A stretch of 64,000 nucleotides of DNA. It comes from Formicarius rufipectus. Lineage: Eukaryota > Chordata > Aves > Passeriformes > Formicariidae. The translations under genes and the position numbers were made by a program. The notes under the pieces are model-generated. The model saw only the letters and a program-made list of their open reading frames with translations, did not search any database and was not told the DNA's origin. The DNA lies in assembly GCA_013399695.1 (NCBI GenBank), contig VXAU01004440.1, positions 343,415-407,414 of the forward strand, written 5' to 3'. This document shows, in pieces, positions 1-12,389 of the stretch. Every line of letters begins with the position of its first letter. Position 1 is the first letter of the stretch.

Positions 1-59
1 GTTTTTTTTTTTTTTTTGTTTTTTTTTTTTTTTGTTCTGTTTTTTGGTTTTTTTTTTTT
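1..59. repeat. T-rich low-complexity tract
   Basis: Long T runs broken by single G or C bases open the window. This is either a simple T tract or the antisense A-rich tail of a retroposon that extends past the left edge. The element itself is outside the window, so the two cannot be told apart. Confidence 0.85.
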
Positions 60-3011
60 CCTTGAAGAAAAGTTTTACTCTTAGATATTTTATGTAGAGA
101 AAAATAGTTAACGTGTCTGCAGAACTTGCTTCCAGTGCTGCATTAAAATTGTGTTTTGTAACAGTCTCATCAGCTACAGCTGTACATGATTAAATAGTGT
201 AATATCAAAAGCATGTGCGAATAAGAGCTTTTATGATATAGTTGTTCCATACCAAAGACTGCAGATGGGCAGAGAAGGGAGGCAGAGAACAGCGATTTAC
301 TCAGATATTGTCAGAGCCTATTCTGCGAGTGTTTGTGTGTTGACGTTTGGCAGTTTCTTTCCCACTCATATGGGCAAGATTGAGTGACAGAAGTTTAGAA
401 GTAAACCCTTTTACACTGAGAGCCACTCTAAACGTGCAGGGCATGAGCCTGAGAATGGTGTCTACCTATGCAGAATGATGCAACAATGTTTGAAGTAGTG
501 GATTAACAATAATATTATTGAGTAGAATTTGTAGTGAGAAGGATCTCTTCTGCTTCCCTTGAAAAAAATCAATGAAAAAGATTCATTTGTCTTCAGCAAG
601 ACAGGATCAAGCTCACAAAGCACATGCTGTTTACCTTGGCAAAACCAGGGCAGTTGAACAATTAAAACAAACAAACAAAAGTCACAACAAATAAGAGCAG
701 TCTATCAATATAATTGTACATCCTGCGAGTGGGTGTGGACATACCTCATTTGATTCTTAGCAGCATTTTGTGTTTTCTGTGGCTATAATTTCTATTTAAC
801 ATTTTTTATCCTTGTTTAGGATTTTAGAGAATGAGCAGCCTAAACCAGATGCTCTGTCTTTCTGTCTGTTTTTCTCTCTGCCACTGTTGAGATATGATTT
901 ATACGGGGCGGAACTCTAATTGCCATAGGAAATGTCCCACATGGAGCCCAGTGCTTATAATGAAGATTAACAATTTCTGTAAGAAACTAAATGTGGTTAA
1001 TCCACAAAAAGGATTGGAGAGCTGGTTTTGCTTTGTTTTACAATTCTTAAGATAAAAATACTGTGTAGCATCTGAAATTTGAAACAAGTCCATTTTCTGA
1101 GGATACAGTGTTTCTAAATGGAGAAGTGAAGTAGAGGTTGCTTGTCCTGTCTGTAGCTGCAGATTGGAGACTTGTGTCGAATTCCTCAGTCATACTGTCT
1201 TTCATATTTTGTTGGTTTGCAGCAAAGTCTAATATCTTCTCCTAGAAGTTTTTATTAGCTGAAAGACTTGAGGTCTGACATTGTCAAATAAGAGAAAAAT
1301 ATTGTTTTTCCTGCTTTTTTGAACTGGAAGACTTTTTTCCCCTTTCTTCTTTCTTTGTTTCTTTCTTCCTTGTTTTGTTTTTGTGCTTGCTTGTTTGCAA
1401 CTGTGGTGGAAATATATTCTCTCTCTACTTATTTGTTATAAAGTCAACTTCAGTATCAAATATGGCAATTTATTAAAAAGTACATATTTACATTTTTGAG
1501 TGCTGCATTAGTAGTATATTTATGCAGATAAAATTGTTGGGACAGATTTTCTGTGAAGGTTCCTCTCTTAATTGTATTGTCTTTATTCAGATGCAAATGA
1601 ATGAAATAAACCACCTGACTTGTATAGATTGTAGTAGAAGCCAGAAGACCCATAAGATTGCGTGTTTACAATGTAAAGCACTCTGATATTTTGTTCCTCA
1701 TTGGTGTCTTCATGACAGATGTTTTATCGTTAGTACCATGTGGTTGATGATGATTTATGGGCTGTCACGTTGTGGAAGTGATGTCACTCCTGGGTAATTC
1801 AAATTTATTCAAGAAGAGAAGTTCTTGAACAGATTTGTATCCCCCCCACTCCCCAAGTATAGATTAAGCAGTAGTTTGTTTTTATTCTGTGAGTTTGCAT
1901 TAATAGACTAAATCCTGAAGCTGCACTCAAATACTCTGCTGCAGAACATCGCAGAGTGGGAGAATCTTAGCGGTGGACCAACACGCTGTTGTTTTATTTA
2001 ACTGATTGCTCATTTGGCTTCTGTCCCGGTCCCTTCTCCACCCACTTTCACAGCCCTTTCTCTGCCCAGCTATATTTAGAGACCAGCCAGGCCGAGCCAT
2101 TCAAAGTTCAGTATCGACTCTGCACAGGAGCCTGACCTTTCCACCTCGTGCCAATGGGAGATGGCAGGACTGGATCAACCAAGAAATCCCACATGTCTTG
2201 CCTGTGAGAAACTCTGGTTATTTGGAGCAACACATGATGTAGTCAAGTTGCCCTCCCGGTTGAGAAGCTGGCAGTGTTCACCCCAGGGTTATGGCAGGGT
2301 GAGAGGTAGACTGAAGATGCAGTAGATAGGACAGAGGTCTGTTCAGGATGCACAGTCCCGGAGCTGGCAAAACCTTGAGGTGGTGCCTCGGTGAGATAAA
2401 GGGACATTAGGGAACTTCAGATGGAGGCATTTCACCCGAGGAGGAGATAAGGGAGCCTGGTGTACCGCTACATCACAAAAGGTTTTTAAAGCTAGGTATC
2501 CATAGTTACAGCAGGAGAGTTAAAATCTAGATTTCAGAGACTCACCTGGTATAATGTCCTCCTTCCCTTTAAAGAAGAAAGTATGTGGCAGTTCTTAAAG
2601 CTGGAGTGATGTGCCTGTGTGAATTCCCTAGTGCTCAAAGAGCTGCCTGTTTAAAGTTTGCTCTATTTTCCCCTCTTGTTCTAATTTTTCTGGCTGTGGA
2701 AAAAAAATGGCATTGCAATTCTTAGCCATATAAGGGACTTGTTAGTTTCTTTATGTGGTTGGGAATTGTTTCTTATTTTGGTCTTCAAAGGCTGTTGCTG
2801 CTGAATATACTTTAAAGGGAAGGAACTACTTGGTTAGACAAAGGTTACGATCCTTATTTCTTTTCTGTCTCGCTTCTCTCTGACCTTTTATTGAGAGACA
2901 TGCATATAAATAAATTCTGCTTTTTGGTGTTGTGCAAGTTGATGGATGCTCTTACAAAGAGAGAAGCATAGTGGGAAATGCAGTCTTCATTTCTGTTCTC
3001 TCATTTTATAG
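60..3011. other. non-coding DNA, no gene seen
   Basis: AT-rich sequence with stops in all frames; the longest open frames are about 60 to 80 codons with no family resemblance. A slightly GC-richer patch lies at about 2015-2480, where a plus-strand frame of 78 codons (2006-2242) is open by composition. I see no promoter, RNA gene or clear interspersed repeat. It is probably intronic or intergenic. Confidence 0.7.
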
Positions 3012-3037
3012 CGATGAATGTAGTTTCGTGCCAGTTA
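3012..3037 (+). other. microexon-like site (candidate)
   Basis: A pyrimidine-rich acceptor (TTCTGTTCTCTCATTTTATAG) ends at 3011. A perfect GTAAGT donor begins at 3038, leaving 26 nt between them. The interval holds two CpGs, which are rare nearby. One frame reads DECSFVPV. The length is not a multiple of three, so including it would shift frame unless paired with another exon. Donor and acceptor matches this close also occur by chance in T-rich introns. No homolog is recognised. Confidence 0.15.
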
Positions 3038-3043
3038 GTAAGT

Positions 3044-6000
3044 ACATGACCTTTTCCCTACATCTTTTGATTCATGACAGGGAGTGTCAGAAATGTGTTA
3101 GTGATCTCTCATTTCAGCTTTTAACAAACTATGAAATATTAAAAATGAATTAGGTCACTTGGAGCTTGGCTAATACTTCTGTGATGCAGAGTGGTGATTT
3201 CATATTAATGAAGCATAAGACACAGTTTAAAATACAAAATTCAGATTTTTGTGAATGCAAACAACAGGGACATATCACTTGTAAGTCAGGATATTTTTAA
3301 CTTGAAAATACTATCTTTTAAAGACAAACCAAACAGGATATTTTGCAGAGATGGTGTTATCAGCTGCATTCATTTAGTGTTCATTCCAGAAAATCATATC
3401 ACGGCCTCTCAGCCTAATTAGAGCGAAGTTTTTCAACTCTAAGATCAGAACTGCTGACAAGACTACTTTCAGTATCAGCTGAGATGTGTCTACACAGCTG
3501 TCAATGTTCTGCTTAGCTGATATACACAAACTGATAATCTACCATATGTAACTGAGTGGTATAATATATACACATTTCGTGTGCAAATGACACTTCTGAA
3601 ATTGTTTAGAGGAAGGGAGACTGGTGATGAAAAGTACTGTGAACAGTACAATGAACAAGGTAAAGAATAGGACCAATAGCTCTTAGACAAGCCTCTGCCT
3701 GGTTTTGCATTCACGAAAACTACCTTTAATGCTGCTCTATACCCGAAAGACATCAGAAAAAACTCAGAGGCATGGCAGTCCTTCAGATGTTTGACAAAGC
3801 GTGCAGCAGGACTTGGGAAGCTGAATGCTTTACCTAGGCTGTATTAAGACAACGTTTACTTTGTCAGTGTAGAGCTGCACTAAGTACTGTTAAACAATCC
3901 TTAGTGAAAAGCATAAAGCAGACATATTGCTGTAGCCTTTAGGAAAGCAGCTGGGAGCTTTCTGCCTGGGAGAGCATCACACTCCTTGTATGTTGTATGT
4001 GTGCTCTTTGTATCTCTTTGGAGCTTTTGCATCCTAAAGAAACACAGGAGTTGATCCAAATATTTCCACGTCCTTTTTGGTGTTGCTTTTACTATGGGTG
4101 TCACCTGGTCATGCAAGATGGGATAATAATAAATCTGGCTGATGTATAGTGACTCCAGGATGGCAGTAGTAGTACATCCTGATCCCATGTGTCTGTCGTT
4201 GCAGTGCACACCTGTACCAGTGAGGCACTGAGTTGTCTTGAATGTTGAGGTTATCGATATAATTCCTGTCTCTAGAAACATCTGTGAGAAAGATGTAGAC
4301 TACTGGCCTACCAGGACATACTTGTTATCTATGTGATTTAGATTTAGCCTTGCTGGCCACTCAGCTTCTGCTTTATATATCTGCCATTTTACGAAATCAC
4401 TGTAATTGTATACAGTTGTCCCTGTGCAACATGTAATTTCCTGTAGTTTGAAAAGCTTTCAGCATAAGATTGTCTAAACTTAATAGCATAAACATTAATT
4501 TGCTGTGTTAGATGGGTTATTGGGTGTTTTTAGCATGCGTAAGTCTGGCAGTAATTGTGCTGGACAGAAGAAATAAGTTTTGTTTCCTTTACTGTCTGCC
4601 CTGCTATGACTTAAATGGATCCCTGGTGATGGTAATACTTTGCATGTAGCAGTCATTTCAATTTTCAGTGGGCTGTATAAACATTAACTAATCTTCAGAG
4701 CCCATTCTGAGAGGTGCCTTGAACACCTTATTGCGTATAATGGCCTCAGTTTTTGGAAGCCTGTACTGGATTATTGAGACTTTGGGGATAAACTTGTGTA
4801 GAAATCCACACCTTCTCTCTTTGGGCAGAAACTGGAGACAGGGGATGTTGTTGCTGCTTTATGAGCAAATGTGGTGCATGAGTGGTATAAGAATGGAGGC
4901 AAAGCTGGAAAAATTAAGGCAAAACATTTGCAGAAGGTAGCATGTTGATCTCTGTTTATCCAGAAGTGTTGAGAGCCCACAGCTTCAACAGATGGATGCC
5001 TCAAAAATATCTTACACTAGACCCAGCATGACTTCCAGATGTGGCATCCAGAATTACAGAGCACTTTGCAAAATCACTGACCTGAAGCTAAAGCCTGAAC
5101 CTGCCTAGCTGGTTCAATGTCACATCTTCCTCTTGAGCCTTTCTCTTGGGGAACAGGAGAAATGGAGCAGGGTGAGAGGACACTCTTTCTGGAGGAGAGG
5201 AATTCCCTGTTGTTTCAGTATTGTGGAAGGTGGCTGTCTGCAGTCCTACTAAGGTGTCCAGGTGAGTAGGATGTTTGTGATGCTTGACGAGTGATATGAG
5301 TAGCAGATCAGGGCCCAGTTCACAGTGTTGTAGAGATGCATACAATGCTTGGCCCACATTTTTCCACAAGATATGTAGAACTTAGCAGACACTTGGACAA
5401 GGATGCAAAGGACTACTTCATACATCCAAGTAACAAAGGGAAAAATAATTTCAAACAGTGCCTGTGCACAGCCCTCAGCCTTACTGGCCCTTGCCAGCCT
5501 TGTTAGGCACTGATAGGAAGGGTATTAAAAACAACCGTCACAATTCATGTATGGACTGGTCTGTGTTCAAGTCCTTCAGTTTCATTTTTCCAATCTATAC
5601 CAAGCTTTTAATCAGCAAGGCAATAGCAAAGAAGTTATTTGTGGGTGGGTGTTAGCTAAATAGTAGTTGATAGATACAGAATTGTCACAGCCAACTGGCT
5701 TTGGTTTTCTCATGCCTGATGTTGTGTGCCTTGCCAGGACTTATTTTAGATTTTCTGTTGTCATAAGTCTTTGTATTCCTCTCACCTCAGCTTGCAGCAT
5801 TGTCATACATGCTTCCCTCTCTGTTGTGTTGGAAGTAGTTGCATTTTTAAAAGTCACAGCTCGTTTGGCTCAAAGGTGGATGGGAGTGAAATGGATGATA
5901 TTCCTGCTGTTGATAACTTCTTGTGTCCCAAGGGTTTTGTTTTATATATGTGAAAGCACTACAAACAAGGGTTGATTGTGGGTGTTTTTAAAGCTGAACA

Positions 6001-7329
6001 AGGAACTGTGCCAATGGCCACAAAGATGTAGATTTGGATTTTACAATGTGTGCTGAGGAGTGAAGTATGACTGCCTTGCTCCAACAACAGCCAATGAAGT
6101 AGGTGTTTATGCTTCATCTCTCCTGGTCTTTTAGCAAGGGAGTAAATTATTAGTTGTTTATTATTTCTTAACCTTCAGTGAGTGACTTCCTTTCTGTGCT
6201 AGTCAGCTATTCTGAGGAAGAGATATGTGGATTTGATTTCCTTCCTCCTCTTTCCCACATTCTTGTTTGTTCTCAGGATGGATTGTCAGGTGACAGTCAT
6301 GATTATCATGCCTTCTTTTTAACCAGTCCAAGGGACAAAGAGGCAATCTGAAGCTTAGGTGACAAGGACAGACTTTGGAAAAACCTGAGGCACGAGGTAT
6401 GGGCACCATTAGCACAAAATCAATAGGAGGAAAACCAGAAGCCTTATTTTTATATTTCAATTTGTCTGGGTTTTTTTTTTTTTTTTTGATTTAGCAAATC
6501 TACCTCTTTACCAGTTTCTTTGGTTTGATTTTTCCCCTTTGTTTTGTTTTCTTCTCATTCTTTTAAGATTTTTCTTTCGCCTAATGCTTATATGTATGTC
6601 ATGGTGTTTGTTCTGCCATTTGGCCATCACAACTTTTTTTCTTTTTTTTCTTATCTAGATATTGCAAGCCAGTTATACTCTTCCCCTCTTTATTTTTTTA
6701 AACGGTGTTTTACTGTTTGCAGACTGCCTCTGACTGTGCAGTTCATTTGCGCTGAGCTGCATACAAAACCAGGGTAAGAGATAGTCCCTGCCTGCAAGAG
6801 TTTATGAGCAATGTAAATAAGACAGGCTCACAAAGGTGGGTAGGAACAGCAGCAGAGAGAAATGAAGTGCCTGGTGGGAGGTTGCATTCAAAGCAGTGCC
6901 GGGACCCGGATGGTAGATGGTAACTAGTGTTTATTGTTTACCCATGTACCATGTGCTACTCCATCACCTCGGGAATGAGTCACTCTGCCTTCCCACTTCA
7001 TGCATTGCTATTTTTTAAAACAATGTTCTTTTCTAATATTTAGGGTTGCAGTTGCACACAATCATTTCACAACTGCCTTGCTTCCCTGAGCTTTAATTTC
7101 CCCATCTCTGCTGCCTGGCAGAACTTGGGTGTGAAGGAAGGCATGGTGTGTCTCTCTGAAGGTGCTTGTGTTGGTGAGCTGGCACTTAACAAGTGAAGTC
7201 TTAGCTGGTATTTCTGGCTGACTTCACAGCGAACGTAATGGAACTGGACAAAAGAGCAAAGCAGCTGAGGTCAGTGTGAGACAAGAAGTCTATTCCCAGC
7301 AGATGAGAGCTCTGGAAATACCATGGTGT
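3044..7329. other. non-coding DNA, no gene seen
   Basis: Ordinary AT-rich sequence. A minus-strand frame of 126 codons (3901-4281) and a plus-strand frame of 102 codons (5667-5975) lack recognisable domains, and I read both as chance. A T17 run lies at 6471-6487, followed by T-rich sequence to about 6720. The patches at 5090-5370 and 7060-7330 are somewhat richer in GC but show no repeat or exon I can name. Confidence 0.65.
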
Positions 7330-7425
7330 GCAATGGCCTGGGCTCTTGCTCAGTGAGGATTAGAACTGGTATCCTTTCAGGCTCGCTTCCCGTTGCACTG
7401 GGACTGTAGCGTTGCAGGAGAGCTG
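7330..7425 (-). repeat. possible MIR-like SINE remnant
   Basis: On the minus strand the sequence reads like a degraded tRNA-derived SINE head: CCAGTTCTAATCCTCACT resembles the box B and core start of MIR (GGTTCGAATCC followed by GGCTCTGCCACT). The rest of the element is not convincing, so the fragment is short and old if real. This is from memory of the family consensus, not an alignment. Confidence 0.3.
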
Positions 7426-7746
7426 TGTTTCCCACAACTCTTCGGTGCTTTGGAAAAGTACAACCTGTGGGGGAAAGGGATTGCACACATCTGGCACTTC
7501 AGCAGGTTGGCTGCTGATAAATGTTAGGCTGAAATTTCCAAGGGACAGTGCTCCTACAGTAGCTTGGGGCCTCAGTCAGAAGTGCTGGTCACCTGCAGCT
7601 CCTGTTAACTTCAGCTAGAACCGTATGTACTTGGCTCTTCCAAAGACCAAGAGCTCCTTAGGGCTTACAGTTACAAGCTGACATGGAAATTTTCTCTCAC
7701 TTGTACTGTATTTTGCTTAGGGGAAGGGAGAACAAGGGAAGAAGTT

Positions 7747-7808
7747 TGGGGGTTTTTGGCTGACTGGTTTTGTTCTTGTTTTGTTTGGTTTTGTTTGTTT
7801 TTCTTTTC
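7747..7808. repeat. G/T-rich low-complexity tract
   Basis: Repeated GGTTTT and TGTTT units, interrupted and without a fixed period. Similar tracts lie at 51881-51936 and 55855-55936, and A/C-rich complements at 29994-30105, 42732-42837 and 63686-63777. They may be degenerate A-rich tails, but no retroposon body is identified next to them. Confidence 0.8.
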
Positions 7809-9358
7809 ATAGCAGTGACAGAATGTATTTCCAAAAGCAAATACCTCTACAAACAGGTAACTCTTCATTTTGTTAGCAGCACAGTGTTAATGATTTAAAT
7901 AACTTTATTGTTTGTTCATCTGTAGCTACTTAGATTAGGTAGTAAAAAGGGATATGATTTATGCCCTCATTTCATTTTAAATTTTAAAAATCTTGTAACA
8001 TTTGGGATACATGGACTGTCAGGAAATGATTATTTGTTTATAGAGAAAAAACATGACAGATAGTAGTCACGTGGAGTTTATTTTTCTGAAACATGTACTT
8101 TGAAAAATACTTACTGCTTTGGTCTGTTACCAGCTCTTTTATTAAGTGGCAGGAATTTATTATTCCTAGAGGTACTTTAGTTCAAAAGGATCTAAATTTT
8201 CAATGCGTGTATTTGTACATGTACCAATTCTCCCTCTAGATTGCAGGAAAAACCTTGAAGGTCTCACTCAGATATGCCTAAAAGGCTCAAAAGTCAGACA
8301 TACACCAAAAAAAAGCAGAATGCAGTCTTCTAAAAAGCTAGGGATGTACCATCAAACCTCACCAGGACTCCCTAGGTTTAGGTGTAAGTTGTAGTCCTGA
8401 GTACTTCTTCAGTTTATAGACTAGTTCTGGGGTTAGCACTTAGCTAATGATCATTGACTTTTTTTTAATTAGACATGTATTTTTGAATTCTTGGTTTGTA
8501 TTTTGCATTGGTGCCAAGTGCTGCTGTGTGTGTTGCTTACTCAGCATTAACAGTGGGAATATCTAAAGCAGACAAGTAGAGGGGGAAAAAACCCTGTGCC
8601 TGATTTGTTTAACTGTATTAATTTTCTTCCCATTGTGGTTAGTAGAAGTGATTTATTGGGACAGATGGAGTGCTTGTGTCAGGAGACTGGTAACCTGGGA
8701 GGTGTTCTCCCTTTGGGCCCCATCTCGTGGTCCAGGTGTGCTCACAGCTGAACATCACCTTGTGAGCAACTCTGCTGAAACTGCAGCACTGCATATGTGA
8801 TAGGGAATTATTCCATGAGGACTGCCAGAATTTGGCCTTTCAGATAGAAATGTCATTTTTTTGTGAGGGTATTAAAAACAGTAGAGAGTTAAAAGATGAA
8901 AAACTGCTACTACATAGAAAAGTAATACTGTTTCAATTTAAGCCTTGGTTTAGTAAACTTGGAAAGTTTCTTGTTCCTGAGGGCATTTTATCTAATTTTC
9001 TCTCTCTCTTAGGGTTTTATACTGCTGCCCATCACTGCAGTATCTGAATGCTTTATATATAGAGACTGATAGCAACTTTGAAGTCCCCATTGAACTGTGC
9101 AGTCTTGGACACATCTTTCTTTGGGGGGTGAGGAAATACATTGGGTGAGATTCTTAAATGAATTAGTCTTATTTAAATTTACATTCTAACAGTATTTTTT
9201 CAATGGTTGCTTTGGTAGATGTTAAGTGCTTTTTTTTTTTTTTTTTCATTTTTCTTCTCCTTTTTGTGTTTTGACTGAGGTTATATGGCACAAGAAGTGC
9301 CAGTGTTATATTCAGAATAGATCAATGACTTTTAAAATTATTTTTTTTTCTTAAATGT

Positions 9359-9359
9359 N
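9359..9359. other. ambiguous base (N)
   Basis: A single N within AT-rich sequence, after a T-rich stretch. It is most likely an unresolved base or a minimal scaffold join in a draft assembly. Confidence 0.95.
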
Positions 9360-9855
9360 ATTCAAATATTACTTGCTTTTTTACTCATGGTGTGTACCAG
9401 ATCTGTATCAGCTCGTGTGAATGGTTAGATGTAATCTTTTATCTTTTAAAAAGATTCTAGTAAGAATAAATGTTTAAATTAGTAGAAAGGAATAAATTCT
9501 TAGAACTATCAAGATTGGAGTGAGAGGATTTACTAGCTGGTTTAGATATGCAGTCCTGAATCATTTCAGTATTAGTGTTATGTGGCTAATCTGTCTATCC
9601 AGCTATGCAGTCTGTTTCAACATGGGACTTGGTTCTTTGCAAATAATTTTGATGAGAAATAAAAATAACATCATTGTTTTCTTTTCAGTCTGTCAGAGAA
9701 ATACCTTGATTAGTTTATACTTAGTTTATATGCGTGGGTGTCTTCCTTGGATATGAACAGTAAGAAATTTCTGAAGAAACTCAAGTTGTGACAATGAGTC
9801 CTGTGGCTAATTCAGAAGATGACTGATTCTGATTCTGTTGTCATTTCTTAGTTGG

Positions 9856-9902
9856 GTTTTCTTTTTTGTGTTTTTTTTTTTTCCCCTTTTTTTTTTGTTT
9901 TA
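9856..9902. repeat. T-rich tract
   Basis: Two long T runs separated by CCCC. Low complexity; it creates the Lys-rich end of a minus-strand open frame that I do not regard as a gene. Confidence 0.85.
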
Positions 9903-10415
9903 CTCTCACATGATTGTGAACACCAAATATTAAAACAAGCTAGATCTGTCCTGCATGTGAGTGCTTCCAACAGTGAAGTCCTAGTGAAGAGAAGTCTCTG
10001 GTAACTTTTGACTGAGGGATGACTGGGGGTCCTTTCACAGTTCAAGAGAACTGAAGGTAAACCACTCATCTTTAAGCCATAATTTGAACTAGGCTGTAAA
10101 TTTATTAGGCAGCTTGTGGAAAAGCAGAAATTCTGGTAGAGTTCAGGAGAAATAGGAGAGTGGGGAGGATAACCTTGCAGTGTGAATTTTCATTTCCTCA
10201 GTGTACTGATAGGTTAGAAGGGCTACAGTATTAGAAGACAATTCATCCAGACAGTGCTCCCTTCCTCAGAGGTGAAATCAAGTTGATTTGCAGTACCTCT
10301 ACCAGACCTTTCTCAGTGGCTTGTGCTGTGAGGCACAAGGAATTCCTGCTTCATGGTGAGAGGCGTGTTTGAGGAAGCTGCTGAAACCCTTCGCCTCAGT
10401 TAAAGGGGGTTCTGC

Positions 10416-10433
10416 TACCTACCTCGGTAGGTA
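10416..10433. other. short perfect inverted repeat
   Basis: TACCTACC and GGTAGGTA are perfect reverse complements separated by two bases (TC). The spacer is too short for a stable RNA loop, so a dyad site for a dimeric DNA-binding protein is more plausible than a hairpin. Function is unknown. Confidence 0.5.
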
Positions 10434-10935
10434 TGTTAGTAATTATACAGTGAAGGAGGGGAAAAAATAAAGACAAATTTGTCTGGTTCTTTAATTTCTG
10501 CCCTTCAAGGAGAGCCCATAAGAACTCAGTTTTGAATATATGAAGCTGAAGGAGCATGGTCAACTCAGGAGTGAGAGCTCCAACTGAAATGTCTTAATTA
10601 TTTTTTTTGTATTACCCTTTTTTTTAACCCTGCAGCTGTAGCTTTTACTTCACACACTCTTCAAAGATGTTAAACATGTATTATCACATGCATAAGCCAC
10701 AGTTTTTACCCAGGGGTCCAAGAAGTCAGCCTATATATTCTTGTTTCAAAAGCTGTATAGCCTTACCTAATTTTTTACTGTTGAGTGCCCATTAGGTTTG
10801 GTGAGAGCTACTGCGTGCATAATATTTTTGGAAATCAGGCCACTGAGGTATACTTTGGTTAAAAATATCTGAGAGCTAATTAGATTTTAAAATGATAAAG
10901 TCACAAACGAAACTCATCTTTCTTCTCTCACTAGT

Positions 10936-10998
10936 AAAGAGAGCAGGTTGAACTTGGATGAGTTCCTCAGCGGCATGGACGGTGTACCCATGTCTCAG
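10936..10998 (+). other. candidate 63-nt symmetric coding exon
   Basis: A good 3' splice site (CATCTTTCTTCTCTCACTAG) ends at 10935 and a GTATGT donor begins at 10999. The 63 nt between them equal 21 codons, so the exon would be frame-neutral. It starts with the last base of a split codon and ends with two bases of the next. The open frame reads RLNLDEFLSGMDGVPMS, a composition typical of real protein. GC is about half, and there are two CpGs in DNA that is otherwise AT-rich and CpG-poor. If unspliced, the frame meets a stop soon after the donor. I do not recognise the peptide and cannot assign a gene. It could be a cassette exon of a gene spanning the window, a relic exon or a coincidence. 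Confidence 0.3.
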
Positions 10999-11529
10999 TA
11001 TGTTCTTTGAGCAAGTTTCTTTTTTGAGGGTTGTGAGTCAGCAGGGTTTTGAAGTGGATGAGTCATAGACAAACTAGCTGAATGATGGTTACCAAGTGGG
11101 TGGGGGAAGCAAGGATTTTATTCTGGGAAAGTGTAAATGCAGACACAGGCCAAGTCTGAAGGTGAAGGAGGCCACAGGATGAAAGGCTTTAGCTGATAGG
11201 AAGCGCTGAACTGGTGTTTGATGCTGACTGCCCTTTGTGGCTCATTGCAGAGATGTGCTTCCTCCTGGCTCTGTTTGATGCTCCAGTGCAAAGTCTGTCC
11301 CCTTCTTGGGTAGCAGATATTCCAAATGAACAGCAGATAATCCTGACAGATAATAAAGAAACATTAACTTTGCCGAGAGCCAGCTAGTTTCTCTACAAGA
11401 GTCAGATTTCTGACCATAAGAGAAATTGGACTAGCCTGTGCTTCAGCCCTTTCGGCTGTGCATAAACCTTTAACATCTCTCTGACTGGGACAGGCGGCAT
11501 CAGCCATGCCTGAACAGATTAGTGTGCCA

Positions 11530-11640
11530 GCCTCTGTAATCAGAAACAACGGTGACATGTTGTACTGTCTTGGTTGATTTACTGCTGGTGGCATGTTGAA
11601 TCTTCTTGTGGGACTTAGAAACAAAACCACAAACCATGTC
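11530..11640 (-). repeat. unidentified repeat, copy A (inverted pair)
   Basis: The minus strand of 11565-11589 matches 13181-13205 for 25 bases without a mismatch (core CAGCAGTAAATCAACCAAG). Weaker similarity runs to both sides: about 50 bp before the core, both copies have GACAT followed by a TGTGGT(T/C)TT stretch. A 25-base match is far beyond chance in 64 kb, so the copies are homologous. It lies inside a minus-strand open frame of 144 codons (11364-11798) that has no recognised domain. The family is unknown. Confidence 0.6.
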
Positions 11641-12389
11641 GAATCATCCTGTTCTGGATAATACCGTTTACGGGTTAGTAGAAGACCAGGATGCCACTCC
11701 AGAGCATCCCTTTCTGTGTTTCTCACATGTTCCTTCAACTCTTCAAGTTGTAATGAGATTTCCCTTGAGGTGTGGGGATTTTTTTTGTTGCATGACATTT
11801 TGTAGTTCAGCAGGAGTTACTGGAGTTACTGCAGACCACCTATGTCTGTATATGAGCAGATGGGATAAAATCTGAAATGCTTTGTGTGATGGAGCGCTTA
11901 CTTAGAGTGGAACAGTGGAATAGCTGTTGGTCAGAGACCTTTGGAAGGAACTGAAGAGCAGTGGCTTAACAGTCAAGACTCTTGCAACTCTTTTCCTTCC
12001 TCCCAATATGCTCAGATAGCCCAGCAGCAAGAATAAACACTTCAACTGATAGTATTCTGGAGCACTCAGATAGTGAAGGCTGTGGTCACCAGTTTCCAGC
12101 TGTCCTGTTTCCTCTTCCAAAGGAAGAAATTTTATCAGGATAACATATAGTGCAAGCTCAACTCTTTCTAAAACTATTTTGATTGCAGAGTTTAGATCCT
12201 CTTGATTTTGGGTCTAGAAGATGTGAAACACAGGACTGAAGGGTGAGAGACAATCAGACTGTACGCTATAAGAAATACATTAAGAAATTTATCCAGTCTA
12301 GTAGAACAAAGAAAGAGCCAATGGCTGAAAATTGAAACCATTAAAATCCAAGAGATGAAACTGTGCATGTTTTGAAAGGCAATGGTAAT
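11641..12389. other. non-coding DNA, no gene seen
   Basis: Sequence between repeat copy A and the CR1 end. The short frames on both strands (89 codons or fewer) show no domain. Nothing else is identified. Confidence 0.65.

Larger units (their letters stand above)
7809..10415. other. non-coding DNA with T tracts
   Basis: AT-rich, with short open frames only (80 codons or fewer). A T17 run lies at 9230-9246. The stretch 8690-8800 is more GC-rich but has no exon-like borders. An acceptor-like site at about 9687 (TTTTCTTTTCAG) leads into sequence with no matching donor. Confidence 0.65.

Noticed and set aside
3901..4281. 126-codon minus-strand open frame
   Set aside because: Cys- and Thr-rich by chance composition, no motif, no splice or promoter context.
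5221..5280. CAG|GTGAGT donor with an 18-nt upstream interval
   Set aside because: The acceptor lacks a pyrimidine tract and the interval has no open frame that stands out.
11364..11798. 144-codon minus-strand open frame
   Set aside because: No domain recognised. Part of it is an interspersed repeat copy, which is reported separately.
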